A stretch of DNA of 64,000 nucleotides from Sphingomonas sp. R647 (GTDB lineage Bacteria > Pseudomonadota > Alphaproteobacteria > Sphingomonadales > Sphingomonadaceae), in NCBI RefSeq assembly GCF_020177055.1, contig NZ_JAIQXT010000001.1, positions 372,001 to 436,000 on the forward strand, written 5' to 3'. Positions 8,373 to 17,018 of the stretch are shown in pieces. The position numbers and the translations under genes were made by a program. Position 1 is the first letter of the stretch. Each line of letters starts with the position of its first letter. A model generated the notes under the pieces. That model saw only the letters and a program-made list of their open reading frames with translations. It did no database searches and was not told where the DNA came from.

Positions 8373-8788
8373 ACAAGCTCGCGACCCTCAGCTTTTGCAT
8401 TGTTCTTGCGGTTGGATCGACCGCGACTGCGGGCAACGCTCGAATCGACACGCAGGAGTTGCAATGGGTTAGTGGCTATCTCGACGCGCATTGGGAGTAT
8501 CCGAATTTCTTGCCGGACAAGCGTACGGACCTGAAGATCATGGGTTTTCTGATAAATGAGGGCCAATGGCGGAAGGTCTATTCCGATCCCGTGAACTATG
8601 CATATGTTCACCGACCTAATGAGACGATTTGCTTTCGTATCGTCGGCCAGGGATTTGTCGCCCCTCGCAGACCGACTTACATGCAGCCGTGGGAGGGGAG
8701 CCAGTTTGTTTTCAGCAAGATCACGAAACTGAAGCGTCTCGCATCTTCTCAAGAATGCGCCTCACGCATGAAGCGGAAAGTCCGCTAG
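8369..8788 (+). CDS. Small secreted protein of unknown function
   Basis: 139 residues with an N-terminal signal peptide (MNKLATLSFCIVLAVGSTATA). The mature part is about 118 residues, rich in aromatic residues (WVSGYLDAHWEYPNF, YAYVHRPNETICFRIVG) with two cysteines that could pair. Basic C-terminus (RMKRKVR). No family recognised. Located in the accessory stretch between the TPR gene and tRNA-Ser. Confidence 0.65.
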   Translation: MNKLATLSFCIVLAVGSTATAGNARIDTQELQWVSGYLDAHWEYPNFLPDKRTDLKIMGFLINEGQWRKVYSDPVNYAYVHRPNETICFRIVGQGFVAPRRPTYMQPWEGSQFVFSKITKLKRLASSQECASRMKRKVR

Positions 8789-9016
8789 CCACCCAGTTGT
8801 GGACATTCTGCGCCCATCGAAGCTTACCTGAAAGCCGACGCGCGGCTTTGACCCGTTCCTCACCAGAACCGGACAGTCTGCAAACGGCCAGGGAACGGAC
8901 GTACGCCAGACACTCGCCTAACGCGGACTAATGCCAGGTTGCAAATGGGCCGAAAGTGGGACCAAACTCAGCCAGTCGCCAATTTGCATGATATTTCAAT
9001 GGCGTGCGGAGCAAGC

Positions 9017-9106
9017 TGGCGGAGAGAGTGGGATTCGAACCCACGGTGGGCTTCCACCCACGGCGGTTTTCAAGACCGCTGCCTTAAACCACTCGGCCAT
9101 CTCTCC
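9017..9106 (-). tRNA. tRNA-Ser (anticodon UGA)
   Basis: On the minus strand the sequence begins GGAGAGATGGCCGAGTGGTT and has the long variable arm of a class II tRNA. The anticodon loop CTTGAAA gives UGA, which reads UCA codons. The T arm GGGTTCGAATCCC is present, and the 3' end has an encoded discriminator G and CCA. Acceptor stem GGAGAGA pairs with TCTCTCC. Confidence 0.97.
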
Positions 9107-9210
9107 GCGCGGCTTGCGCCTTAGTGCTTTCGACGTGTTTTCCGCAAGAGGGCGTGTTTTCACCGCCTAAGGGGGTTCATGCCCGCCGCGCCGTGTGGCA
9201 GAGACATGCC

Positions 9211-10257
9211 ATGCGTAGCTTCAAGTCTTCGATACGGCGGTTCATCCTGGTTGGAACGGCAGTCCTGGCGGTCGCCGTTGGCGGCGCTCCTGCGGTCGCG
9301 CAGGATGAGGCGGGGTTCCAGACCTATATCAACGGCCCGCTGCGCGAGCAGGCGCTGCGCGAGGGGGTGAGCGCGCGGACGCTCGATGCGGTGCTGCCTT
9401 CGCTCACCTACAACCCGCGCGTGATCGAGCTGGACCGCGATCAGCCGGGCAGTTCGACGGCGGCGATCCCGGCCTTCGCCCCCTACAAGGCGCGCCATGT
9501 CGATGCCGCGCGGATCAATCGCGGACGTGAGACCTATCGCCGGCTGCGTTCGAAGCTGGAGCGCGTCGAGCGAGAGACCGGCGTACCCGAATCGATCATG
9601 GTCGCGATCTTCGGGCATGAGACCAACTACGGCAGCTACACCGGCGGGTTCGACTTGCCGCGCAGCCTAGCCACGCTTGCGTACGAAGGTCGCCGCCGCG
9701 ATCTGTTCGCTGGTGAGTTCATCGCGACGATGAAGATGGTCGACCGCGGCGTGCCGCGCGAATCGCTCAAGGGCAGCTGGGCGGGTGCGTTCGGCTATCC
9801 GCAATTTCTGCCTTCGGTCTATCTCCGCCTCGCGCGCGATGGCGATGGCGATGGTGTCGCGAACATCTGGTCAAACGAAGCCGATACGCTGGCGTCGATC
9901 GCGAACTATTTTGTCGCATCGGGCTGGCGTCCGGGTCAGCCCTGGGGGGTCGCCGTCAACGTCCCGTCCAGCCTGAACCGCACGGCGCTGGTCAACGGCA
10001 CCGTTCCGACCCGCTGCACACGGGTGTTCGAGCGGCATTCGCAGTGGCGGAGCATGGCCGAATGGCGCGCGCTGGGCATCGTCCCGCAATCGGGCAGCTG
10101 GCCCGCCGATCATGTTCAGGCGACGCTGCTGGAACCGGACGGCCCCGGCAAGACCGCCTATCTGCTCACCGGCAATTACCGCGTGATCCTCGATTATAAC
10201 TGCTCCAATTTCTATGCGCTTTCGGTGGGGTTGCTGGCTGATGAAGTCGAACATTAG
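9211..10257 (+). CDS. mltB: Lytic murein transglycosylase, MltB family
   Basis: 348-residue enzyme that cleaves the glycan strands of peptidoglycan. The chosen ATG at 9211 is followed by a signal peptide (RRFILVGTAVLAVAVGGAPAVAQ); longer frames to the left overlap the tRNA-Ser promoter side and are unlikely. The catalytic Glu lies in FGHETNYGSYTGGFDLPRSL. The family block GSWAGAFGYPQFLPSVYLRL and the calcium-like loop DGDGDGVANIW are intact. No lipobox, so it is probably soluble in the periplasm. It overlaps the SPOR lipoprotein gene by 17 bases, forming a cell-wall pair. Confidence 0.92.
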   Translation: MRSFKSSIRRFILVGTAVLAVAVGGAPAVAQDEAGFQTYINGPLREQALREGVSARTLDAVLPSLTYNPRVIELDRDQPGSSTAAIPAFAPYKARHVDAARINRGRETYRRLRSKLERVERETGVPESIMVAIFGHETNYGSYTGGFDLPRSLATLAYEGRRRDLFAGEFIATMKMVDRGVPRESLKGSWAGAFGYPQFLPSVYLRLARDGDGDGVANIWSNEADTLASIANYFVASGWRPGQPWGVAVNVPSSLNRTALVNGTVPTRCTRVFERHSQWRSMAEWRALGIVPQSGSWPADHVQATLLEPDGPGKTAYLLTGNYRVILDYNCSNFYALSVGLLADEVEH

Positions 10258-11083
10258 TGCCATCGCCGCCGCCGCGTTGCTGGCGGGGTGCAGCGGGGGC
10301 GGGGGCCTTGAGGAACTGCCACCGGCACCTGCCGCGCCGCAGGAGGCTGCACCATCCGGCCCCGGCGCCGGCTATGGCGCACCGTCCGGACCCGAAGGCG
10401 GCCCCGATATCGGCGAAGGACCGCAGGGCAGCTCGCGCCTGCGCCCCGGCGAGGAACGCTATGACCGCGTCGGCTATGCCGGTTATGCGGGCGCGGGGGA
10501 GGGCGTGTTCGCGCTCAGCGGCGTGCTGCCGCAGGGCACCCATGCCGAGGTTACCGCACTCGACACCGGCAAGACGATTCTCGTCCTGATCCGCGGGCAG
10601 GGGACTGGCTTGATCGAGCTGTCCGGCGGCGCCGCGCGCCAGTTGGGCGTCACCGGCAACCCGCCGGTCCGCGTCCGCCGCGTCAGCGTCACCGGGCAGG
10701 ATGCGACTGCGCTCGCCGCCGGCCAGCCCGCGCCGATGCGCGCCGATGCACCGCCAGCGCTGCTCGCCGGCCTCCGCCGTCGCTTGGGCGACACCCCGCG
10801 CGAGACCGTGTCGACACCGCCACCGCGCCCGGCGACCCGACCTACGCCGCGCCCGACCCAGACAGCCCCCGCCACCCGCGGCCTGTTCGTTCAGGTCGCC
10901 GCGCTCTCCAGCGCCGCCCGGGCCCGCGCGCTCGCCGACACGCTGGGCGGCATCGTCCGCCCCGGCGGCGGCGTGTATCGCGTGCAGCTTGGCCCCTATC
11001 CCAACAGCAGCGCCGCCGAGCGCGCGCGTGCCGATGTCGCGCGTCGCGGCTATGGCGACGCGCGCATCGTTTCGATCCCCTGA
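10241..11083 (+). CDS. SPOR-domain lipoprotein, RlpA-like
   Basis: 280 residues. The ATG at 10241 yields a short signal and lipobox (AAAALLAGC), so it is likely an outer-membrane lipoprotein. A Gly/Pro-rich linker is followed by a region resembling the RlpA double-psi barrel (HAEVTALDTGKTILVLI, IELSGGAARQLG), but the usual SWYG-type catalytic segment of RlpA is not evident. The last 80 residues form a SPOR domain (GLFVQVAALSSAARARALAD...RVQLGPYPNSSAAERARAD), which binds denuded septal glycan. Lies between mltB and dacA, consistent with a role in cell separation. Confidence 0.8.
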   Translation: MKSNISAIAAAALLAGCSGGGGLEELPPAPAAPQEAAPSGPGAGYGAPSGPEGGPDIGEGPQGSSRLRPGEERYDRVGYAGYAGAGEGVFALSGVLPQGTHAEVTALDTGKTILVLIRGQGTGLIELSGGAARQLGVTGNPPVRVRRVSVTGQDATALAAGQPAPMRADAPPALLAGLRRRLGDTPRETVSTPPPRPATRPTPRPTQTAPATRGLFVQVAALSSAARARALADTLGGIVRPGGGVYRVQLGPYPNSSAAERARADVARRGYGDARIVSIP

Positions 11084-11112
11084 CCCTCAAGCCCTTGGAC
11101 CGACAAAGCCCC

Positions 11113-12279
11113 ATGAAGAAGTTCCTGCTCGCCGCCACCGCCTTCTCGCTCGTGCTCGCGCCCGCCACCGCGCAGACGCCCCCGTTCGAGACGGCTGCCC
11201 CGGTCGCCTATCTTGAGGATCTGTCGTCGGGCGCGGTGCTCTATGCCAAGGACGCCGATCGCCAGATGCCGCCGGCGTCGATGGCGAAGATGATGACCGC
11301 CTATGTCGCGTTCGACCTGATCAAGCAGGGCAAGCTGAAGCTGTCCGACATGGCCGATGTCCGTCCGGAGACGTGGCGAAAATGGCATGGTCCGTCAGCG
11401 GGTTCGACCATGTTCCTGTCACCGGGTCAGAAGGTCAGCGTCGAAAATCTGCTCAACGGCATCATCGTCGTGTCGGGCAATGATGCGTGCGTCGTGCTCG
11501 CCGAGCATCTCGCCGGGACCGAGGAAGCGTTCGTCAATTTGATGAACCAGAAGGCCAAGGAAATCGGCCTCAACAACAGCCGCTTCGGCACCTCCAACGG
11601 CTGGCCGGATGCCGGCCGCACGATGGTCACCGCACGCGATCTGGCGAAGCTCGCCAAGGCGACGATCAGCAACCACCCCGAGCTCTACAAGCGCTTCTAT
11701 TCGAAGGAGAGCTTCACCTTCGGCAGCACCATGGGTGGGGCGCCGATCACCCAGGCGAACCGCGACCCGCTGCTCGGCCGCGTGCGCGGGTCGGATGGCC
11801 TCAAGACCGGCCATACCGAAGAGGCCGGCTATGGCTTTACCGGGTCGGCGGAGCAGAATGGCCGCCGTCTGGTCATGGTCGTCGCCGGGCTGACGAGCTT
11901 CAACGCGCGCATCGAAGAGTCGGTCAAGTTCATGGACTGGGGCTTCCGCGCATGGTCCTCGCGCAAGCTGGTGACCAAGGGCCGCACGGTCGAGCAGGCG
12001 GATGTCCAGCTCGGCGATGCGGCGCAGGTCGGCCTCGTTGCACCTCGCGATCTCGCCATCGCCATTCCCTCGGGCGCCAACCCCAATCTGCGCGCGACCG
12101 TCGTCTATCAGGGCCCGATCAAGGCGCCGATCAAGGCCGGCCAGCATATCGCCGACCTCGTCGTCACCTCGCCCGGCCTGCCCGAACAGCGCCTGCCGCT
12201 GGTCGCCGCCGCCGATGTCGGTGAGGCGGGCTTCTTCGGTCGCATGTGGGCGGGCCTCATGTCGCTGTTCGGCGCGTGA
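11113..12279 (+). CDS. dacA: D-alanyl-D-alanine carboxypeptidase (PBP5 family)
   Basis: 388-residue penicillin-binding protein that trims the terminal D-Ala from peptidoglycan stem peptides. A cleaved signal peptide (KKFLLAATAFSLVLAPATA) precedes the catalytic domain. The three active-site motifs are SMAK in PASMAKMMTAY, SGN in VVSGNDACV and KTG in GLKTGHTEE. A C-terminal beta domain and a terminal amphipathic segment (FGRMWAGLMSLFGA) fit peripheral membrane anchoring. An upstream in-frame codon at 11095 would add six residues before the signal. The stop overlaps the tmk start. dacA versus dacC naming is not resolvable here. Confidence 0.92.
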   Translation: MKKFLLAATAFSLVLAPATAQTPPFETAAPVAYLEDLSSGAVLYAKDADRQMPPASMAKMMTAYVAFDLIKQGKLKLSDMADVRPETWRKWHGPSAGSTMFLSPGQKVSVENLLNGIIVVSGNDACVVLAEHLAGTEEAFVNLMNQKAKEIGLNNSRFGTSNGWPDAGRTMVTARDLAKLAKATISNHPELYKRFYSKESFTFGSTMGGAPITQANRDPLLGRVRGSDGLKTGHTEEAGYGFTGSAEQNGRRLVMVVAGLTSFNARIEESVKFMDWGFRAWSSRKLVTKGRTVEQADVQLGDAAQVGLVAPRDLAIAIPSGANPNLRATVVYQGPIKAPIKAGQHIADLVVTSPGLPEQRLPLVAAADVGEAGFFGRMWAGLMSLFGA

Positions 12280-12899
12280 GGGGCGTCTTCCTCAGCCTCG
12301 AAGGCGGGGAGGGCGCGGGCAAGTCGACCCAGGCAAAGCGGCTCGCCGCCGCGCTTGAGGCGCGGGGAATCCACGTCGTGCTCACCCGCGAACCGGGCGG
12401 GACCGAGGGGGCAGAGGCGATCCGCGGCCTGTTGATGCAGGGCGCGGTGACTCGCTGGAGCGCGCACACCGAAACCCTGCTGTTCGCCGCCGCGCGCGCG
12501 GATCATGTCGAAAAGCTGATCCGCCCGGCGGTCGAGGCGGGCAGTTGGGTGGTGTGCGACCGTTATGTCGATTCGACCCGCGCCTATCAGGGCGCGCAGG
12601 ATATCGACGACGCCGCGATCCTCGCGCTGCACGGCTTCGGGTCGAAGGGCCTGTTGCCCGACCGCACGCTCGTGCTCGATCTGCCCGATGGCGCAGGCCA
12701 TGCCCGCTCGCTGGATCGCGACGGCGGCGCCGCCGATCGCTTCGGCGCGCGCGGGCCGGACTTCCACGCCGCCGTCGCGGCGCAGTTCCGCCGCATTGCT
12801 GCAGCAGAGCCGGATCGCGTGCGTCTGATCGACGCCTCGGGCAGTGTGGATGACGTCACGACGTCACTGATGGGCGCGTTGTCCGACCTGCTGCCATGA
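12276..12899 (+). CDS. tmk: Thymidylate kinase
   Basis: Phosphorylates dTMP to dTDP. The best start is the GTG at 12276, which overlaps the dacA stop (GTGA) and gives the normal N-terminus VRGVFLSLEGGEGAGKST with the P-loop close to the start (207 aa). The DR(Y) motif is in CDRYVDSTRAYQG and REPGG is present. Terminates in an ATGA overlap with holB, a common gene pair. Confidence 0.95.
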   Translation: MRGVFLSLEGGEGAGKSTQAKRLAAALEARGIHVVLTREPGGTEGAEAIRGLLMQGAVTRWSAHTETLLFAAARADHVEKLIRPAVEAGSWVVCDRYVDSTRAYQGAQDIDDAAILALHGFGSKGLLPDRTLVLDLPDGAGHARSLDRDGGAADRFGARGPDFHAAVAAQFRRIAAAEPDRVRLIDASGSVDDVTTSLMGALSDLLP

Positions 12900-13879
12900 C
12901 GTCAACCGGCCCCAACGCCGCGGCAAAGGCCGCATTTCGCGCCGCCATGTCGAGCGGGCAGCTGCATCACGCGTGGTTGATCGCGGGCGCAGAAGGGCTG
13001 GGCAAGGCGACCTTCGCCCGCGCCGCCGCCGCGCGACTGCTGGCCGAAGGGGCGGGGCAGGTCGCACCATCGGATGACTTCGACCTCCCCGAGGACAACC
13101 CTACCCGCAAGCTGATCGAGTCGGGCGCACACCCCGATTACCGCGCGCTGATGCGCCTGCCCAAGGACCCCGACAAGCCGGGTGAGAATATCGCGCGGTC
13201 GATCAACATCGCCCAGATCCGTGCGCTCAACCCGATGTTCGCGACCAAGCCGAGCATGTCGAGCCGCCGCGTCATCGTGATCGACGCGATCGACGATGTC
13301 GAACGCCCGGGTGCCGCCAACGCGCTGCTCAAGAACCTCGAAGAGCCACCAGCGGGGACGATCTTCCTGCTGGTCAGCCATTCGCCGGGGCGCCTGCTCC
13401 CGACGATCCGCTCGCGTTGCCGCGTGCTGCGCTTCGATCCGCTGCCCGACAGCGAGGTTGCCTCCGCAGTGCGCGCGGCGCTGCCCGAGGCAAGCGCGGC
13501 GGAGGTCGAGGCGCTGGTCCGCGCGGGGCAGGGGTCGCCCGGTCGCGCGCTCAGCTTCGCCGGCCTCGATCTCGCATCGATCGACAGCGAGATGGCGGCC
13601 ATCGCGGCGCGCGGCGATCCCGACAACGCGATCCGCGCCCGCCTCGCCCGCACGCTTGGGTCGAAGGCGGCACAACCGCGCTACGAGGCGTTCCTCGCCC
13701 GCGTCCCCGCCTTCGCCCTCGCCGAAGCACGCGGACGGCACGGCGCAGCGCTGGCCGAAGCGATTGCGGTCTATGAAGCCGCGTCGCAACTCGGCCCGGT
13801 CGCGCTCGCCCAGTCGCTCGACGCACAGGCGACGGTGTTCGAAATGGGCGGCATCCTCGCACGCCTGGCGAAGCGCTGA
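12896..13879 (+). CDS. holB: DNA polymerase III subunit delta'
   Basis: Clamp-loader subunit of 327 residues. Shows the degenerate P-loop region (GAEGLGKATFARAAAARLL), the sensor segment LLKNLEEPPAGTIFLLVSHS and the SRC-type motif IRSRCRVLRF. The zinc-binding cysteines seen in many delta' and tau proteins are absent. Starts inside the tmk stop (ATGA) and is followed 39 bases later by metG, so the tmk-holB-metG-tatD order common in bacteria is kept. Confidence 0.92.
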   Translation: MTSTGPNAAAKAAFRAAMSSGQLHHAWLIAGAEGLGKATFARAAAARLLAEGAGQVAPSDDFDLPEDNPTRKLIESGAHPDYRALMRLPKDPDKPGENIARSINIAQIRALNPMFATKPSMSSRRVIVIDAIDDVERPGAANALLKNLEEPPAGTIFLLVSHSPGRLLPTIRSRCRVLRFDPLPDSEVASAVRAALPEASAAEVEALVRAGQGSPGRALSFAGLDLASIDSEMAAIAARGDPDNAIRARLARTLGSKAAQPRYEAFLARVPAFALAEARGRHGAALAEAIAVYEAASQLGPVALAQSLDAQATVFEMGGILARLAKR

Positions 13880-13918
13880 CTGCTTTCGCCGCCGCGCAGA
13901 AGCCGCTAGAGCGCCCCA

Positions 13919-15475
13919 ATGTCCGAACCTTACTACATCACCACCGCGATCCATTACCCCAACGGTAAGCCGCATATCGGCCACGCCTATGAGATGATCG
14001 CCGCCGACGCGATTGCCCGGTTCCAGCGTCAGGCCGGGCGCGACGTGCGCTTTCAGACGGGCACCGACGAGCATGGCCTGAAGATCGCCCAGACCGCCCG
14101 CGCCCGCGACCTGACCCCGCGTCAGCTTGCGGATGAAATGTCAGCCTATTTCAGCGATATGGCGCGCGATCTGAATATTTCACATGATCGTTTCATTCGC
14201 ACTGTCGATCCGGATCACTATGCCGCCAGCCAAGCGATCTGGGCCGCGATGGAGGCCAAGGGCGACCTGTATCTCGACCGCTACGAAGGCTGGTATTCGG
14301 TCCGCGACGAAGCGTTCTATGAAGAGAAAGAGCTCACCGAAGGGGAGGGCGGCGTCAAGCTGTCGCCGCAGGGCACCCCGGTTGAGTGGACCGCCGAGGA
14401 AACCTGGTTTTTCCGCCTGTCGAAGTACCAGCAGCCCTTGCTTGATCTGTACGCGGCGCAGCCGGACTTCATCCGCCCGGAGCGCTCGCGCAACGAGGTC
14501 GTGAAGTTCGTCGAGGGCGGGCTGATCGACCTGTCGGTCTCGCGCACCAGCTTTGACTGGGGCGTGCCGGTGCCGAACTCGCCCGGCCATGTCATGTATG
14601 TCTGGGTCGACGCGCTGACCAATTACCTCACCGGCACCGGCTATCCCGATGCAGGAAGCGATCTCGCGCGCTACTGGCCCGCCAATCTGCATCTGATCGG
14701 CAAGGACATCACCCGCTTCCACGCGGTCTATTGGCCCGCCTTCCTGATGTCCGCCGACCTGCCGCTTCCGCAGCAGGTGTTCGCGCACGGCTTCATCCTC
14801 AACCGCGGCGAGAAGATGTCGAAATCGACCGGCAATGTCGCCGACCCGATGGAGCTGACTCGGCTCTATGGGGTCGATGCGCTGCGCTATTTCCTGTTGC
14901 GCGAGGTCGCGTTCGGCAATGACGGCAGCTTCAGCGATGAAGCGATCGTCACTCGCGCAAACGCAGATCTGGCGAACAGCTTCGGCAATCTCGCCCAGCG
15001 GACCTTGTCGTTCATCGCCAAGAATCTCGAAGGCGCGCTGCCCGAGGCGGGCCGCAGCGACCCTGCCGATGCCGAATTGCTCGCAACGATCGAAGAGGCG
15101 AGCCGCGAGTTCCGTACCGCGTTCGACAACCTCGCGCTCAATCAGGGGCTGGAGGCATGGATGCGCGCAGTGTTCGCCTGCAACCAATATATCGATGTTC
15201 AGGCCCCGTGGGCGCTGCGCAAGACCGACCCGGAGCGGATGCACGCCGTCCTCGGCACGCTGGTTCGCGCGATCCGCGACCTCGCGATCCTCGTCCTGCC
15301 GGTAATCCCCGAATCCGCCCGCAAGATCCTCGACCAGCTCGGGCAGGACGGTCGCGACCATGCCGCGCTCGACAACAAGGGCTGGTATGATGAAGCCGTG
15401 ACGTCAGGCTTCCGCCTCGATCCGCCGACCGGCGTGTTCCCGCGCCTCGTGCTGGCAGAGGAAGCGACCGCATGA
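13919..15475 (+). CDS. metG: Methionine--tRNA ligase
   Basis: Charges tRNA-Met with methionine. 518 residues, the short form without the C-terminal dimerisation/tRNA-binding domain. The HIGH-type motif is in PNGKPHIGHAYE near the N-terminus, and the KMSKS loop is in GEKMSKSTGN. The anticodon-binding helical domain with NQGLEAWMRAVFACNQYID follows. The stop overlaps the tatD start by four bases. Confidence 0.96.
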   Translation: MSEPYYITTAIHYPNGKPHIGHAYEMIAADAIARFQRQAGRDVRFQTGTDEHGLKIAQTARARDLTPRQLADEMSAYFSDMARDLNISHDRFIRTVDPDHYAASQAIWAAMEAKGDLYLDRYEGWYSVRDEAFYEEKELTEGEGGVKLSPQGTPVEWTAEETWFFRLSKYQQPLLDLYAAQPDFIRPERSRNEVVKFVEGGLIDLSVSRTSFDWGVPVPNSPGHVMYVWVDALTNYLTGTGYPDAGSDLARYWPANLHLIGKDITRFHAVYWPAFLMSADLPLPQQVFAHGFILNRGEKMSKSTGNVADPMELTRLYGVDALRYFLLREVAFGNDGSFSDEAIVTRANADLANSFGNLAQRTLSFIAKNLEGALPEAGRSDPADAELLATIEEASREFRTAFDNLALNQGLEAWMRAVFACNQYIDVQAPWALRKTDPERMHAVLGTLVRAIRDLAILVLPVIPESARKILDQLGQDGRDHAALDNKGWYDEAVTSGFRLDPPTGVFPRLVLAEEATA

Positions 15476-16257
15476 GGCTCGCCGACAGCCATTGCCACCT
15501 CAACTATAAGGGACTGGCTGAGGATCAGGACGCGGTTCTCGCCCGTGCCCGTGAAAGCGGCGTCGTGGCGATGCTCAACATCGCGACGCGCGAGCGCGAA
15601 TGGGACGAGGTGCTGGCCACCGCCGAGCGCGAAAGCGACGTCTGGGCAACGGTCGGCATCCACCCGCATGAGGCGGACGAGCATCCGCATATCGACACCG
15701 CCAAGCTGCTGTCGCGCGCTACGCACCCGCGCGTCGTCGGCATCGGCGAGACCGGGCTCGACTATTATTACGACCATAGCGACCGCGCCCAGCAGCAGAA
15801 GAGCTTCCGCTCCCACATCGCAGCCAGCCGCGAAACCGGCCTGCCACTGATCGTCCATACCCGCGATGCGGAGGAGGACACGGCCAACATCCTCGCCGAG
15901 GAGATGGGGAAGGGGGCCTATCCCGGCGTGATCCACTGCTTCACAGCCAGTGGAGAATTTGCCGACAAGGCACTGGAATTAGGCTTTTATATCTCCATAT
16001 CCGGCATCGTGACGTTCAAGAACGCCCGCGACCTTCAGGAAACCGCCGCGCGGCTGCCACTCGACCGGCTGCTGATCGAAACCGACGCCCCGTTCCTCGC
16101 CCCCGTCCCGCATCGCGGCAAGACCGGTGAACCAGCGTTCGTCGCCGACACCTGTCGCTTCCTCGCGCGATTGCGCGGCATGGACGCCGAGGAACTGGCC
16201 GAGGCGACCCGCGAAAACTTCCACCGGCTGTTCGCAAAGACACTGACGACCCCGTGA
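15472..16257 (+). CDS. tatD: TatD family metal-dependent hydrolase
   Basis: 261-residue TIM-barrel DNase-like hydrolase. Metal ligands are visible in order: DSHCHLNY, GIHPHEAD, GETGLDYYYD, VHTRDAEED, IHCFTASGE and ETDAPFLAP. Such enzymes act as 3'-5' exonucleases in DNA repair or fragment turnover; the exact substrate here is not shown. It starts inside the metG stop (ATGA), and its own stop overlaps the next gene's GTG start. Confidence 0.92.
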   Translation: MRLADSHCHLNYKGLAEDQDAVLARARESGVVAMLNIATREREWDEVLATAERESDVWATVGIHPHEADEHPHIDTAKLLSRATHPRVVGIGETGLDYYYDHSDRAQQQKSFRSHIAASRETGLPLIVHTRDAEEDTANILAEEMGKGAYPGVIHCFTASGEFADKALELGFYISISGIVTFKNARDLQETAARLPLDRLLIETDAPFLAPVPHRGKTGEPAFVADTCRFLARLRGMDAEELAEATRENFHRLFAKTLTTP

Positions 16258-17018
16258 AGGTCCGGATCCTCGGCTCAGGCACGTCATCAGGCGTTCCCCG
16301 CATCGGCAACGACTGGGGCAGCTGCGACCCGACCGACCCGCGCAACCGCCGCACCCGCGCCTCGATCCTGGTCGAGGCGGGTGCCACCCGCATCCTCGTC
16401 GACACTAGCCCCGACCTGCGCGAGCAGCTGATCGCCGCCAATGTCGCGGATATCGACGCGGTGATCTGGACGCATGATCACGCCGATCACTGCCACGGCA
16501 TCGACGATCTGCGCCAGCTGATGCACCTGCGCGGTGCCCCGGTGCGCGGCCTCGCCGACTGGAAGACGCAGGAACGGTTGCGTGATCGCTTCCGCTATGT
16601 GTTCGAAGGGGGAGGGCCATACCGCCCGACCGCGACGATCGAGCCGTTGCGGGACGGCATGACGATCGGCGACATCATTGTCCGCACGGTCGATCAGCCG
16701 CATGGTGGCATCACCAGCGCCGGATTGCGCTTTGAACATTCTGGCAAGTCAGTCGGCTATGCCACTGATTTCAATATATTCACCAACGAAATGGCGTCGC
16801 TCTACAGCGACCTCGACCTGTGGGTCGCCGATGCGCTGCGCCGTGAGCCGCACCCGACCCATCCGCATCTTGCACAGACACTGGCATGGGCGCAGCAATG
16901 TGGTGCGCGCCGCACGGTTCTCGTTCATATGGATCACTCGATGGACTATATGACCCTGAAGGCCGAGCTGCCCACCGGGGTCGAGCCGGGCCATGACGGC
17001 ATGGAGTTGCACGTTTGA
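16254..17018 (+). CDS. MBL-fold metallo-hydrolase, PhnP-like
   Basis: 254 residues starting at GTG 16254 (GTGA overlap with tatD). The N-terminus VRILGSGTSSGVPRIGNDWG and the metal motif THDHADHCHGIDDL are typical of the PhnP/YycJ-like phosphodiesterase branch of the metallo-beta-lactamase fold, with a further His in VLVHMDHSMDY. No other phn genes are present, so this is probably a general cyclic-phosphodiesterase-like hydrolase rather than part of phosphonate use. Synteny with tatD is common in alphaproteobacteria. Confidence 0.88.
   Translation: MKVRILGSGTSSGVPRIGNDWGSCDPTDPRNRRTRASILVEAGATRILVDTSPDLREQLIAANVADIDAVIWTHDHADHCHGIDDLRQLMHLRGAPVRGLADWKTQERLRDRFRYVFEGGGPYRPTATIEPLRDGMTIGDIIVRTVDQPHGGITSAGLRFEHSGKSVGYATDFNIFTNEMASLYSDLDLWVADALRREPHPTHPHLAQTLAWAQQCGARRTVLVHMDHSMDYMTLKAELPTGVEPGHDGMELHV

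Noticed and set aside
8931..9170. A plus-strand frame of 79 residues containing GESGIRTHGGLPPTAVFK
   Set aside because: It is the well-known spurious translation of a tRNA-Ser gene read from the opposite strand.
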